Source of the DNA: JAJRXR01 sp041987545
GTDB taxonomy: Bacteria; Planctomycetota; Phycisphaerae; Phycisphaerales; UBA1924
Assembly: GCA_041987545.1 (NCBI GenBank)
Contig: JBHIWH010000003.1
Span: 62,001-126,000, forward strand
Reading direction: 5' to 3'
DNA length: 64,000 nucleotides
Shown piece after piece: positions 54,188-62,677 of this stretch (its first letter is position 1; every line of letters begins with the position of its first letter). Below the pieces are notes generated by a model that had not been told where the DNA came from, ran no database searches, and saw nothing but the letters and a program-made list of their open reading frames with translations. Position numbers and translations under genes: made by a program.

Positions 54188-54213
54188 GGGCCGCCCAAGG
54201 GCGGCCCTTTTTT
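54188..54213 (+). terminator. Rho-independent terminator
   Basis: GGGCCGCCC (54188-54196), AA, GGGCGGCCC (54199-54207), then TTTTTT. This is a textbook intrinsic terminator 29 bases after the small lipoprotein gene. Confidence 0.92.
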
Positions 54214-54264
54214 GTGCGCCGATCGACCACGTGGCGGACCCGGGCGCGAACGCCGCCCGCCCGC

Positions 54265-54735
54265 TCACTTGGCCGTGTACTGCCCCCGGCTGACCCGCTT
54301 GAACCGCTTGTCCTTGATCAGCGTCTGGTTCACGATCGTCCGGAAGTTCTCGGCGCTCGTGCGGTACCCCGCCTGGCGGACGGCGTCGGCGACCTCGGTC
54401 ACCGACATGGTCCTGTTCTTCAGCACCCTCACCAGCGAGTCGGCCAGGTTCGCGTCGTTCCGGGGCCGCTTCCGCACGCCCCCGATCTGCACCCCGCCCA
54501 GCCCGCCCAGCTCGCCCAGCTCCCGGTCGATCTGCTCGAGCTCGGCCGCCAGCTTGTCCCGCCGCCGCTCCAGACGCCGCACCGCCTGCTGACGCCGGCT
54601 CAGCTCACGCGAAAGCGCGTCCGTGCTGACCGACCCCAGGGCGCCGCCCGAGCCCGACGACCGTCTCCTCGTGGTCTTCTTCCGCCCGCGCGCCGAGGAG
54701 CTACGTTTCTTCGAACGTCCCGCTTTCTTTGCCAC
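54265..54735 (-). CDS. Basic coiled-coil protein with HARE-HTH-like winged helix
   Basis: 156 residues from ATG 54735. The first 30 residues are very basic (KKAGRSKKRSSSARGRKKTT). A coiled coil follows (LSRRQQAVRRLERRRDKLAA). The C-terminal 60 residues look like a HARE-HTH/winged-helix (LVRVLKNRTMSVTEVADAVR, then TSAENFRTIVNQTLIKDKRF). The layout suggests a DNA-binding, perhaps nucleoid-associated, protein. It lies 186 bases downstream of parB on the same strand. Confidence 0.7.
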   Translation of the reverse strand: MAKKAGRSKKRSSSARGRKKTTRRRSSGSGGALGSVSTDALSRELSRRQQAVRRLERRRDKLAAELEQIDRELGELGGLGGVQIGGVRKRPRNDANLADSLVRVLKNRTMSVTEVADAVRQAGYRTSAENFRTIVNQTLIKDKRFKRVSRGQYTAK

Positions 54736-54921
54736 ACACCGCTCCAGTCTCCCCCCCGGCTGGATGACCTAAGAACGTTCGGCCACCCCGGGTCAACCCG
54801 GAACGGGAGACTAGCGAATCCCCCATCGCCGTGCGATATCCTCGCGCCCCTGCACAACGCCGGGGTATGCGTCTGGGGTGTTTCGACCACGCCGAGCGCG
54901 GACGATGCCGCAAGCAGGGGG

Positions 54922-55938
54922 CTACGAGCCGGAGGTGTACCCCATCCGCCCGAGAAGGTCGTCGAAGTGGTCGAGCCCGTAGAACTCGAGCACGAGCGTC
55001 CCCTTCGTCGCGTCCTTGCCCGTCCTCACCCGGACGCGGGTGCCCAGGTGCTCGCCCAGACCCCGCTCCAGGTCGGCGAGCGCGAACGAAGGAGTCTTGC
55101 TGTTCTTATCTTGGGCGTTCTTATGTTGTGAGGGCGACGCCGGCTTGGGCTCGCCCGCCTCGCGCTCGACCCGCCGGACACTCCATCCCTCGCTCGCGGC
55201 CCGCTCGCCAAGCTCCCGCCGCCTCGCCAGGTCGGTCACCGCGAGCAGCGCCCGCCCGTGCCCCATGCCCAGCTTCCCCTCGACGATCAGCCCCCGGAGC
55301 GTCTCGTCCAGCTCGGTCAGCCGGATCAGGTTTGTCACGCTCGAGCGATCCAGACCGACGATGCCGCCGATCTGCTCGTGCGAGAGCCCGAACCGCTCGC
55401 CCAGCCTGCGGAACGCCACCCCCCGCTCGATCGCGTTCAGATCCTCGCGCTGCAGGTTCTCGACAAGGGCCAACTCGGCCGCCTCCCGGTCGTCCGCCTC
55501 GCACACCACGACCGGCGCCGTCTCGAGCCCGATCCGCAGCGCCGCCCGCCACCGGCGCTCGCCCGCGACGATCTCGTACCCGCCGTCCGGCGACCGCCTG
55601 GCCACGATCGGCTGCATCATGCCCGAGCGCCGGATCGACTTGCCCAGCGCCTCGAGCGCGGCCTCGTCGAACCGCTCCCGCGGCTGCGACGGATTTGGTT
55701 GGAGCATGTTTGGGTCTAGCGAGAGCAGGCGCCGGCCCTGCTCGTCCGGCTGATTGCCCGCCGGATCGGGGGCCGGCTGCGGCGCGCGCGGCATCGGCTT
55801 GGGCTCGGCGGTCGAGGCGGCGCCGGCGCCCGTCGGCTGCGGGGCCCCCGGGCCCACAGGGGCGGCCGCGTCGATCATCGCGCTCAGGCCCCGCCCCAGA
55901 CGCCTGGGCTTCGACTTCTGATCACCGCTCTTGCCCAT
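54922..55938 (-). CDS. parB: ParB/Spo0J-family chromosome partition protein
   Basis: 338 residues. ATG 55938 opens with the basic KPRRLGRGLSAMI segment that in the family contacts ParA. The CTP-binding ParB/Srx domain has NPSQPRERFDEAALEALG, GMMQPIVARR and GERRWRAA (residues about 126-133). The HTH is LSHEQIGGIVGLDRSSVTNL. The C-terminal dimerisation domain is present (VLEFYGLDHFDDLLGRMGY). A linker coded by a short AT-rich tandem repeat (QHKNAQDKN) precedes it. No parA gene lies beside it. Two parS-like sites lie upstream of its start, at 56300 and 57177. Confidence 0.93.
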   Translation of the reverse strand: MGKSGDQKSKPRRLGRGLSAMIDAAAPVGPGAPQPTGAGAASTAEPKPMPRAPQPAPDPAGNQPDEQGRRLLSLDPNMLQPNPSQPRERFDEAALEALGKSIRRSGMMQPIVARRSPDGGYEIVAGERRWRAALRIGLETAPVVVCEADDREAAELALVENLQREDLNAIERGVAFRRLGERFGLSHEQIGGIVGLDRSSVTNLIRLTELDETLRGLIVEGKLGMGHGRALLAVTDLARRRELGERAASEGWSVRRVEREAGEPKPASPSQHKNAQDKNSKTPSFALADLERGLGEHLGTRVRVRTGKDATKGTLVLEFYGLDHFDDLLGRMGYTSGS

Positions 55939-56033
55939 CGCGTCTCCCTTCGTCGGCACCCACCGATCGTACCCGATCCCCTCGGCACGCACCGTGGCGG
56001 TACACTCCGCCCCCCCACCGGCAGGGCGCCTCC

Positions 56034-56519
56034 ATGAAGAGCGGCAAGAGGACAATCGAGGTCATCGCCAGGGGCGTCGCGACCGACGGCTCGCGGGTCC
56101 TCCTGTGCCAGAATCTCAAGCACGGGTACTTCTTCCTGCCCGGCGGGCACGTCGAGTTCGGCGAGACCGCCGCCCAGGCCCTGGCCCGCGAGATCTTGGA
56201 GGAGACCGGCCTGACCGCCAAGGTGGGCCCGGCCATGCTCGTCGGCGAGCAGACCTTCACGAGCGACGACGGCAAGGCCCACCACGAGGTCTCGGTCGTG
56301 TTCCACGTGGAACGTCTGGCCGACGCCGACGGCTCCCCCACCGCCGAGGTCAGCTCGCGGGAGGCCAAGATCGGGTTCGAGTGGGTGGAGCTGGCGGCCC
56401 TCCCGGAGGCGGATGTCCGACCGGACGAGCACAAGGCCATGCTCGTGGCAGGCGGCCGAGTCGAGGGCGATGGGGTCGCGTGGGTCTCGAACCCCAGGGT
56501 TGATCCCTCACGGCTGTGA
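56034..56519 (+). CDS. NUDIX hydrolase
   Basis: 161 residues from ATG 56034, divergent from parB with a 95-base gap. The NUDIX box GGHVEFGETAAQALAREILE followed by ETGL fits GX5EX7REUXEEXGU with the metal-binding Glu pair. The substrate (nucleoside diphosphate derivative) is unknown. A parS-like palindrome lies inside the gene (56300-56313). Confidence 0.9.
   Translation: MKSGKRTIEVIARGVATDGSRVLLCQNLKHGYFFLPGGHVEFGETAAQALAREILEETGLTAKVGPAMLVGEQTFTSDDGKAHHEVSVVFHVERLADADGSPTAEVSSREAKIGFEWVELAALPEADVRPDEHKAMLVAGGRVEGDGVAWVSNPRVDPSRL
56300..56313. promoter_or_regulatory. parS-like palindrome (site 1)
   Basis: GTTCCACGTGGAAC, a perfect 14-bp palindrome close to the parS consensus TGTTTCACGTGAAACA, 362 bp from the parB start. 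It lies inside the NUDIX gene and is preceded by T, followed by G. Confidence 0.75.
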
Positions 56520-56608
56520 ACTTCTGACGATTCCCCGGCCTGGGCAGAACTCGCCCCGCCGATCGCCCGATCCTCCCCGACCCGGGTCCCGGAGTCGGCG
56601 AGGTTCGC

Positions 56609-57463
56609 ATGGCCAATCCCCGCGCAGGGAGCAACGCCCAGTTCGACCAGGAGCGGCAGCTTGCCCGCCTGGAGCAGGTGCAGGCGCACGTCGCCGCCCT
56701 CGAGGACGAGGTGCGTCAGCTCCGCGAGATGGCCGCCCTCGGCGAGCTGGCGGCGATGATCGCCCACGAGGTGCGCAACCTGATGACCCCGGTCGTCGCC
56801 TCGGCCCAGCGCGCCCTCCGTGACCCCTCGGACCAGGCGCGGACGCGGGGCGCCCTCGATCGTGCCGTCCGGTGCGGATCGCAGGCGGTGGGGGTGGCGG
56901 ACGCCATCCTCGACCTGGCGATCGCCGGCGGCGCGAGCTCGACCGGCGCGGACGCGGCTCGCGCCGGGGTGGGCGAGGCGGTCGAGCTGGCCATGGCGAG
57001 CCTGGGTGAGCGGGCGGAGGAGATCCGTTTGCAGCCGCAGGGCGGGGAGGGCCACGCGGTCGCCATGAACCCCAGCGCCCTGGCGCAGGTCCTGGCGAAC
57101 CTGTTCGCCAACGCCATCGAGGCCTCGGCGTCGGGGGAGCCCGAGATCCGGGTGCGGGCCGAGGTCGACCCCGGAGGTTCCACGTGGAACGCGCCGCGGG
57201 TCGTGGTCGAGGTCCAGGACGACGGCCCGGGTGTGCCCTGGGGGATCCGGGACTCGCTCTTCGAGCCGTTTGTCAGACAGGCCGCCGCGCGCCCGGCCGG
57301 GCCCGCCAAGCCTGAGGGTGGGGGCGGGCAGCGGCGGGGGGGCGCCGGGCTGGGCCTGGCGATCTGCCGCAGACTGGTCGAGCGCGCGGGCGGCTCGATC
57401 GAGTTGGTGGACGGCGACGGGCTGGGGGCGTGCTTCCGGCTGACGCTGCCGATCGCCAACTGA
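56609..57463 (+). CDS. Sensor histidine kinase, short soluble form
   Basis: 284 residues from ATG 56609. No transmembrane segment; the N-terminus is a coiled coil (ARLEQVQAHVAALEDEVRQL). The H box is IAHEVRNLMTPVVASA, the N box is LANLFANAIEASAS, and G boxes are DDGPGVPWGIRD and GAGLGLAICRRLV. A Gly/Arg-rich loop interrupts the F/G2 region. No response regulator is adjacent. A parS-like site lies inside the gene. Confidence 0.87.
   Translation: MANPRAGSNAQFDQERQLARLEQVQAHVAALEDEVRQLREMAALGELAAMIAHEVRNLMTPVVASAQRALRDPSDQARTRGALDRAVRCGSQAVGVADAILDLAIAGGASSTGADAARAGVGEAVELAMASLGERAEEIRLQPQGGEGHAVAMNPSALAQVLANLFANAIEASASGEPEIRVRAEVDPGGSTWNAPRVVVEVQDDGPGVPWGIRDSLFEPFVRQAAARPAGPAKPEGGGGQRRGGAGLGLAICRRLVERAGGSIELVDGDGLGACFRLTLPIAN
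57177..57190. promoter_or_regulatory. parS-like palindrome (site 2)
   Basis: A second identical GTTCCACGTGGAAC at 57177-57190, 877 bp from the first, inside the histidine kinase gene. Two identical 14-bp palindromes near parB are unlikely by chance. Confidence 0.75.
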
Positions 57464-57504
57464 CGCGCCGGCCCCCCACCACAGCTCCCAACCACGTTCA
57501 ACCG

Positions 57505-58584
57505 CTAGGCCGGCAGGACGACCACGTCCTCGGGCGGCAGGACGACGCCGACGGCCGAGTCGGTGTCGGTCGCGACCGAGGGGTCTGGGTTGAGCTGGGA
57601 GACGTCGACGCGGACGCCGCCCTCAAGCTCGATCGTGCGGTGAGCGATCTCGCCGAGGTAGGTGGTCTGGACGCAGCGGCCCGGGAGCGAGCCCTCGGCG
57701 CCGGCGTCGGTCACCCGGATCGACTCGGGGCGGACGGAGCAGACGGCGGCGCCGTCGTTGGGGGAGGCCTTGCGTCGGCGGGCGCGGATCTCGCCGGCCG
57801 GCGTGTCGAGCGTAAGCAAGTCGGCGTCGGCGGAGGCGACGGTGGCGTCGATGAAGTTGGTCTCGCCCAGGAACGAGGCGACGAATCGGTCCTTGGGGTT
57901 GCGGTACAGATCGCCGGGCGAGCCGAGCTGCTCGAGGCGCCCGTCCTTGAGGACCGCGATGCGGTCGGCCATGGACAGGGCTTCTTTCTGGTCGTGCGTG
58001 ACATAAACAGTCGTGATGCCAGAGGATTTACATATAGACCGTATTTGTGAACGAAGCTCGTTCCGCAGCTTGGCGTCGAGGTTGGACAGGGGCTCGTCGA
58101 GCAGGAGCACGTCGGGGCGGACGACGATCGCGCGGGCGAGGGCGACGCGCTGCTGCTGGCCGCCGGAGAGCTCGTTGGGCTTGCGCTTGGCGTACTGGCC
58201 CATCTGGACGGCGTCGAGCGCCTCGGCGACGCGCTTGGAGCGGTCGGGCTCGGGGATCTTGCGGACCTTGAGCCCGAAGGCGACGTTGGCCTCGACGCTC
58301 ATGTGGGGCCAGAGGGCGTAGGACTGGAAGACCATGCCGGTGTTGCGCTTGTTGGGCGGGGCGTGGGTGACGTCGGCGTCGTTGAAGCGGACGGAGCCGT
58401 CGGTCGGGTCGATGAAGCCGGCGATCATGCGGAGGAGGGTGGTCTTGCCGCAGCCGGAGGGCCCGAGGAGGAAGAACAGCTCGCCGGGCTCGATGTCCAG
58501 GTCGATGCCATCGACGGCCCGGGCGGCCGAAGCGCCCTTGCCGAAGACCTTCGTGATGCCGCGGATCTGGATGCGGGTGGACAT
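57505..58584 (-). CDS. ABC transporter ATP-binding protein, MalK/PotA/FbpC type
   Basis: 359 residues from ATG 58584. Walker A GPSGCGKTT at residues 41-49, signature LSGGQQQR near 139-146, Walker B VLLLDEP, and a TOBE domain in the last 120 residues. This layout is that of importers for sugars, polyamines, iron or phosphonates. No permease or binding-protein gene is adjacent, so the ATPase appears separate from its partners. Codons around 58003-58055 (QIRSICKSSG) are unusually AT-rich for this genome. Confidence 0.88.
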   Translation of the reverse strand: MSTRIQIRGITKVFGKGASAARAVDGIDLDIEPGELFFLLGPSGCGKTTLLRMIAGFIDPTDGSVRFNDADVTHAPPNKRNTGMVFQSYALWPHMSVEANVAFGLKVRKIPEPDRSKRVAEALDAVQMGQYAKRKPNELSGGQQQRVALARAIVVRPDVLLLDEPLSNLDAKLRNELRSQIRSICKSSGITTVYVTHDQKEALSMADRIAVLKDGRLEQLGSPGDLYRNPKDRFVASFLGETNFIDATVASADADLLTLDTPAGEIRARRRKASPNDGAAVCSVRPESIRVTDAGAEGSLPGRCVQTTYLGEIAHRTIELEGGVRVDVSQLNPDPSVATDTDSAVGVVLPPEDVVVLPA

Positions 58585-58625
58585 GGCGCCGGAAGAGTAG
58601 GGGATCCGGGCCGCGACGGGGTTGG

Positions 58626-60026
58626 TTACGGGCAGCCCTGGCCGAAGGCGGCGAGGAAGGCGAAGACGTCAGAGTAGTCATGGGCGCCGAAGGGCGGGGC
58701 GAGGTCGGCGGGGGGCGCCTGGGCGAGGAAGGCGTCGATGAAGGCGAGCGCGTCGTCGATGGTGAGGAGGCCGAGGGGCTGGGCGTGGTCGGCGGGCGAG
58801 CAGGGGAGGCCGGGGGCCGGGAAGACGTAGACGGCGCCGGCGTCGGTGTCGCGCTCGTGGTCGGTGTGGGCGCCGACGACGAGGTAGTCGGCGTCGAGGG
58901 CGAGACCCTCGGCGGCGAAGCCGTCGCCGAAGCCGGGGCTGTCGCCGGCGTCCGGGGCGACCACCGCGTCGATGATCCGGCGGGTCCGGAGGTCGAGGAG
59001 GTAGGCGGTCAGGGCGTTGTCGCCCTTGTCGGGGCGGTCCTCGGCGCCGATCAGGGCGGCGTGCTGGTGGGCGGCGACGGCGCGGCCGAAGCGTTCGAAG
59101 ACCGCGGGGGTCTGGGCCCCGAGCTTGGCGATGGGCTGGCCGGTGCTGGCGTCGAAGAGGTAGACCGCGCCGGCGACGTCGCCGAACTCGTCGTCGCTCG
59201 CGGCGCCGACCAGGATCAGCTCTGGCGTGATGGCGAGCGCGTCGCCGAACAGGGAGCGGCTCTCGGCGTCGGGGCGGAGGGTGAGCAGGTGCTGGCCGGT
59301 GGAGGTGTCGAAGACGAGGGCGGCCTCCTCGGTCGCTCCGCCGTCGATTTCGGCCGAGGCGACGCAGCGGTCGGCGAGGGCGGCGACGGTCCTGGCCAGC
59401 TGCCGTGGCTGGGCGTCGAGTGTGGGCCCGATCTGCACGGATGGTTCGACGAGGTCGGGGTCGAAGAGATGGAGGACGCCGGAGTGGCCGCCCGGGTGGG
59501 CGACGCCGTGGGCGCCGACGATCGCGTCGCCCGAGGTCAGGGCGACGTCGTTGCCGAACCGTTCGTTGTTGGCGCCGTTGACGCGCTCGAGGGTGGCGAG
59601 CAGGGCGCCGGTGGCGACGTCGTAGAGGAAGGCGGCGCCGACCTCGAGGAACTCGTCGTTGTGGCGGAGGGGGGCGCCGACGATGGCGAGGCCGCCGAGG
59701 AGGGCGACGGACTCGCCGAAGTCGTCGTACAGCAGCGGGTCGGCGGGCCTGACGAGTTCGCGGAGGAAGTCGCCGGTGGCGGCGTCGTAGAGATAGGCGG
59801 CGCCGTCGGCCCCGCCGTCGCTGAATCCGGGAGCGCCGACGAGGATGACGCCGTTGTCGATGGCGATGTCCGTGCCGAAGTACTGGAACCGACCGGTGTC
59901 GGGGGGGAGGAGCTTGTACGGCGGTCCGCCCGCGCGGGCGTCGGCGGCGGCGAGCGCGAGGGCCGCGGCGGCTGGCCAGGCGGCGAGGCCGCGGGACGTC
60001 GCGGCTGCACGGAATCGGGATGACAT
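58626..60026 (-). CDS. Secreted FG-GAP/integrin-like beta-propeller protein with GC-type dockerin tail
   Basis: 466 residues. ATG 60026 starts into a signal peptide (AAWPAAAALALAAADARAGG). Repeats of the form FGTDIAIDNGVILVGAPGF, FGESVALLGGLAIVGAPL and FGDALAITPELILVGAAS are FG-GAP units as in integrin alpha chains. The C-terminal dockerin-like tail is IDDALAFIDAFLAQ and HDYSDVFAFLAAFGQGCP. The frame runs on upstream to 63053 but only as an antisense shadow of later genes. Confidence 0.85.
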   Translation of the reverse strand: MSSRFRAAATSRGLAAWPAAAALALAAADARAGGPPYKLLPPDTGRFQYFGTDIAIDNGVILVGAPGFSDGGADGAAYLYDAATGDFLRELVRPADPLLYDDFGESVALLGGLAIVGAPLRHNDEFLEVGAAFLYDVATGALLATLERVNGANNERFGNDVALTSGDAIVGAHGVAHPGGHSGVLHLFDPDLVEPSVQIGPTLDAQPRQLARTVAALADRCVASAEIDGGATEEAALVFDTSTGQHLLTLRPDAESRSLFGDALAITPELILVGAASDDEFGDVAGAVYLFDASTGQPIAKLGAQTPAVFERFGRAVAAHQHAALIGAEDRPDKGDNALTAYLLDLRTRRIIDAVVAPDAGDSPGFGDGFAAEGLALDADYLVVGAHTDHERDTDAGAVYVFPAPGLPCSPADHAQPLGLLTIDDALAFIDAFLAQAPPADLAPPFGAHDYSDVFAFLAAFGQGCP

Positions 60027-60128
60027 GGAGCGGGTCTCCGGGTCGCGGGCGGGAGCAGGGAGTGCACACCCTAGCGGCAGCGGGGCCCCGCCCAAAGGGC
60101 CTGGCCCGCGGGCCGATAGACTCGCCCC

Positions 60129-60488
60129 GTGCCCGACGAGACCGGACAGGACCGTGCCCTGGCGGCGTCGCTCGATCGGCTGCGGGGCAACCGCAACCGC
60201 GCCGACCGGGCGTCGGACCTGGGCGGGGAGATGGTGGCCGCGTCGCGGCAGGCGCGGTCTCGGGCGCGGGCGGTGGGGGGGATCGCCGCGGCGTGGGAGG
60301 TGTGCGTGCCCGATTCGCTGCGGGAGCGGTGCGAGCTGGTGGACTGCTCGAGGGGGGTGGTGACGGTCCGGGCCGGGGACGCCGCGGCTCGGTATCAGCT
60401 CGACAAGTGGCTCCGCGGCGGCGGGGAGAAGGCGCTTCGGTCGACGGCGGAGGCGGCGGTCAAGCGGGTGAGGGTGGTGACACGGTGA
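60129..60488 (+). CDS. DUF721/DciA-like protein
   Basis: 119 residues from GTG 60129. The pattern AWEVCVPDSLRERCELVDCS followed by RGVVTVRAGDAAARYQLDKW matches the DUF721/DciA fold, whose members load the replicative helicase in bacteria lacking DnaC. The N-terminus is a basic helix region. Its stop overlaps the next start (GTGA), so the two genes are coupled. Confidence 0.8.
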   Translation: MPDETGQDRALAASLDRLRGNRNRADRASDLGGEMVAASRQARSRARAVGGIAAAWEVCVPDSLRERCELVDCSRGVVTVRAGDAAARYQLDKWLRGGGEKALRSTAEAAVKRVRVVTR

Positions 60489-60964
60489 GCGGGGGCGGGG
60501 GCAACGCCGACGGAACGGGCAACGGGGGCGCGAGCGCGTCGCTGCTGGCGTTCGTCGCCGAGGTCGATGCGAGGTGCCCGGCGTGCGCGTACAGCCTGGC
60601 GGGGCTGACGGCGGACGTGTGCCCGGAGTGCGGGGTGGGCCTGCGGCTGGGGCTGAGCCGCGCGAGCCGCTCGTGGGGGTGGGTGTTCGGCCTCGTCGGT
60701 CTGGCGGTCGTGGAGCTGCTGCTGGTGCTGGCGCTGGGGTCGCTGGTGGTGATGGTGGTGGTCGAGGAGTGGCACCGGTTCTGGGAGGCGGCGCTGTTTG
60801 GGGGGCTCCTGGCGCTGGCGGTGGCGGCGCAGTCGGCGGCGCTGACGCGCTGGATCGTGCGGCCGGAGGCGGCCACGCCCGCGCGGGCGATTCTGGCGTG
60901 GCTCGTCGGGTTCGGGATCGGGGGCGCGGTGTGGCTGGTGGCGGCGGTGATCGGGGCGTTGTGA
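60485..60964 (+). CDS. Zinc-ribbon membrane protein of unknown function
   Basis: 159 residues from GTG 60485, overlapping the DciA-like gene. An N-terminal CPACAYSLAGLTADVCPECG zinc ribbon (four Cys) is followed by four hydrophobic segments (VFGLVGLAVVELLLVLALGS, LLALAVAAQSAALTRWI, LVGFGIGGAVWLVAAVIGAL). Such ribbon-plus-membrane proteins are common in this phylum; their function is unknown. Confidence 0.7.
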   Translation: MSGGGGNADGTGNGGASASLLAFVAEVDARCPACAYSLAGLTADVCPECGVGLRLGLSRASRSWGWVFGLVGLAVVELLLVLALGSLVVMVVVEEWHRFWEAALFGGLLALAVAAQSAALTRWIVRPEAATPARAILAWLVGFGIGGAVWLVAAVIGAL

Positions 60965-61073
60965 GCCGGCCCCGGGCGTGCGTTCGATCTTTGGGCGGGG
61001 CGGCGTCGTAAGGGGGAGAGGGCGGGGCGGCGACGCCGATAGTGGCGGGGTCGCACCCAGCCCCGGGAGCCCC

Positions 61074-62603
61074 ATGGCCTCGACACTGCCCAACACCGAC
61101 CTGACCCCCGAGCTGCTCGAGCACATGAAGGCCATCAAGGCCAAGGCGCTCGAGTACGGGCTGGATTTCTTCGAGGTGATCTTCGAGCGGCTGGACTTTG
61201 CGACGATGAACGAGATCGCCGCCCGGGGGGGCTTCCCGATCCGGTACCCGCACTGGAAGTGGGGGATGGAGTACGAGAAGCTGTCGCGGCGCGACGCGTA
61301 CGGCATGGGCCGCATCTACGAGATGGTCATCAACAACGACCCCTGCTACGCCTACCTGCAGGAGTCCAACTCCGTCACGGACCAGAAGCTCGTGATGGCG
61401 CACGTCTACGGGCACTCGGACTTCTTCAAGTGCAACGCGTGGTTCGGCAAGACCGACCGGAAGATGATGGACGAGACGGCCAACCACGCGACCCGCGTCC
61501 GCCGTCACATCGAGCGCGAGGGGGGCGAGGCGGTCGAGCGGTTCATCGACCGGTGCCTGTCGATCGAGCACCTGATCGACCCGCACTCGATGTTCGTCAC
61601 CCGCGAGCGGGAGTCGGGCGAGCCGGAGCCCTTCGAGGCGCGGAAGCTGCCGGCCAAGGACTACATGGACCCGTTCATCAACCCGGCCAGCGAGCTGGAG
61701 CGCCAGAAGGCGGCGCACGCCGAGGCGGCGCGGGCGAGCAAGTCCGCGTTCCCGGCCAGGCCCACGCGGGACGTGCTGCTCTTCCTCATGCGTCACGCGC
61801 CCCTGGAGGACTGGCAGGCGGACGTGCTCTCGATCATCCGCGACGAGGCGTACTACTTCGCGCCCCAGGCCATGACGAAGGTCATGAACGAGGGCTGGGC
61901 GACGTACTGGCACTCGAAGCTGATGACCCAGCACTTCCTGGACGCCAAGGAGATCGTCCACTACGCCGACCAGCACTCGGGCGTGGTGCACATGCCCGCG
62001 GGCGGGTTTAATCCGTACAAGATCGGCGTGGAGCTGTTCAAAGAGATCGAGCGCCGGTGGGACCGGGGCCAGCACGGCCCGATCTGGGAGCGGCTCGATT
62101 CGCTGGGCGCCAAGGAACGCTTCGACGACAAGTCGATGAAGGGCCGCGACAAGATCTTCGAGGTGCGGCGTATCTACAACGACGTGAACTTCATCGACGA
62201 ATTCCTGACGCCCGAGTTCGTCGAGAAGCACCAGATGTACCAGTTCCGCAAGGACCCGCAGACGGGCGAGGTCCGGATCGTCACGCGGGACTTCCGCAAG
62301 ATCAAGCAGACGCTGCTGTACCAGCTGACGAACATGGGCCAGCCGTTCATCTACGTGGTGGACGCGAACTACCTGAACCGGGGCGAGCTGTACCTGGCGC
62401 ACGAGTTCAGCGGGCTGGAGGTGGACGCGGCCCAGGCGGTGGAGACGCTGCGGGGCGTGCGCGCGATCTGGGGGCGCCCGGTGCACCTGCAGGCGCGGGT
62501 GAACGAGGAGATGCGCCTGCTCACGATGGACGAGCCGGACGCGGACCCGAAGAGCGAGAAGATCGGCGACGAGACGCCGCGGCCGGCGCACGTCATCGAG
62601 TAG
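61074..62603 (+). CDS. SpoVR-family protein
   Basis: 509 residues from ATG 61074. The conserved SpoVR body is clear throughout: FPIRYPHWKWGMEYEKLS, LVMAHVYGHSDFFKCNAWF, RDEAYYFAPQAMTKVMNEGW and FNPYKIGVELFKEIERRWD. In many bacteria SpoVR sits with PrkA and a YeaH/DUF444 protein; neither is next to it here. Its biochemical role is not settled, and sporulation should not be inferred. Confidence 0.9.
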   Translation: MASTLPNTDLTPELLEHMKAIKAKALEYGLDFFEVIFERLDFATMNEIAARGGFPIRYPHWKWGMEYEKLSRRDAYGMGRIYEMVINNDPCYAYLQESNSVTDQKLVMAHVYGHSDFFKCNAWFGKTDRKMMDETANHATRVRRHIEREGGEAVERFIDRCLSIEHLIDPHSMFVTRERESGEPEPFEARKLPAKDYMDPFINPASELERQKAAHAEAARASKSAFPARPTRDVLLFLMRHAPLEDWQADVLSIIRDEAYYFAPQAMTKVMNEGWATYWHSKLMTQHFLDAKEIVHYADQHSGVVHMPAGGFNPYKIGVELFKEIERRWDRGQHGPIWERLDSLGAKERFDDKSMKGRDKIFEVRRIYNDVNFIDEFLTPEFVEKHQMYQFRKDPQTGEVRIVTRDFRKIKQTLLYQLTNMGQPFIYVVDANYLNRGELYLAHEFSGLEVDAAQAVETLRGVRAIWGRPVHLQARVNEEMRLLTMDEPDADPKSEKIGDETPRPAHVIE

Positions 62604-62677
62604 CTCGGGACCCCTCGACAGGAAACGCGGCGGGGCGCATCCCGTATGACCCGTCGGGGTCTTCCGGGAGGTGATGC

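Noticed and set aside
54736..57480. An oriC near parB/parS
   Set aside because: No cluster of TTATCCACA-type DnaA boxes or dnaA gene was seen in the window.
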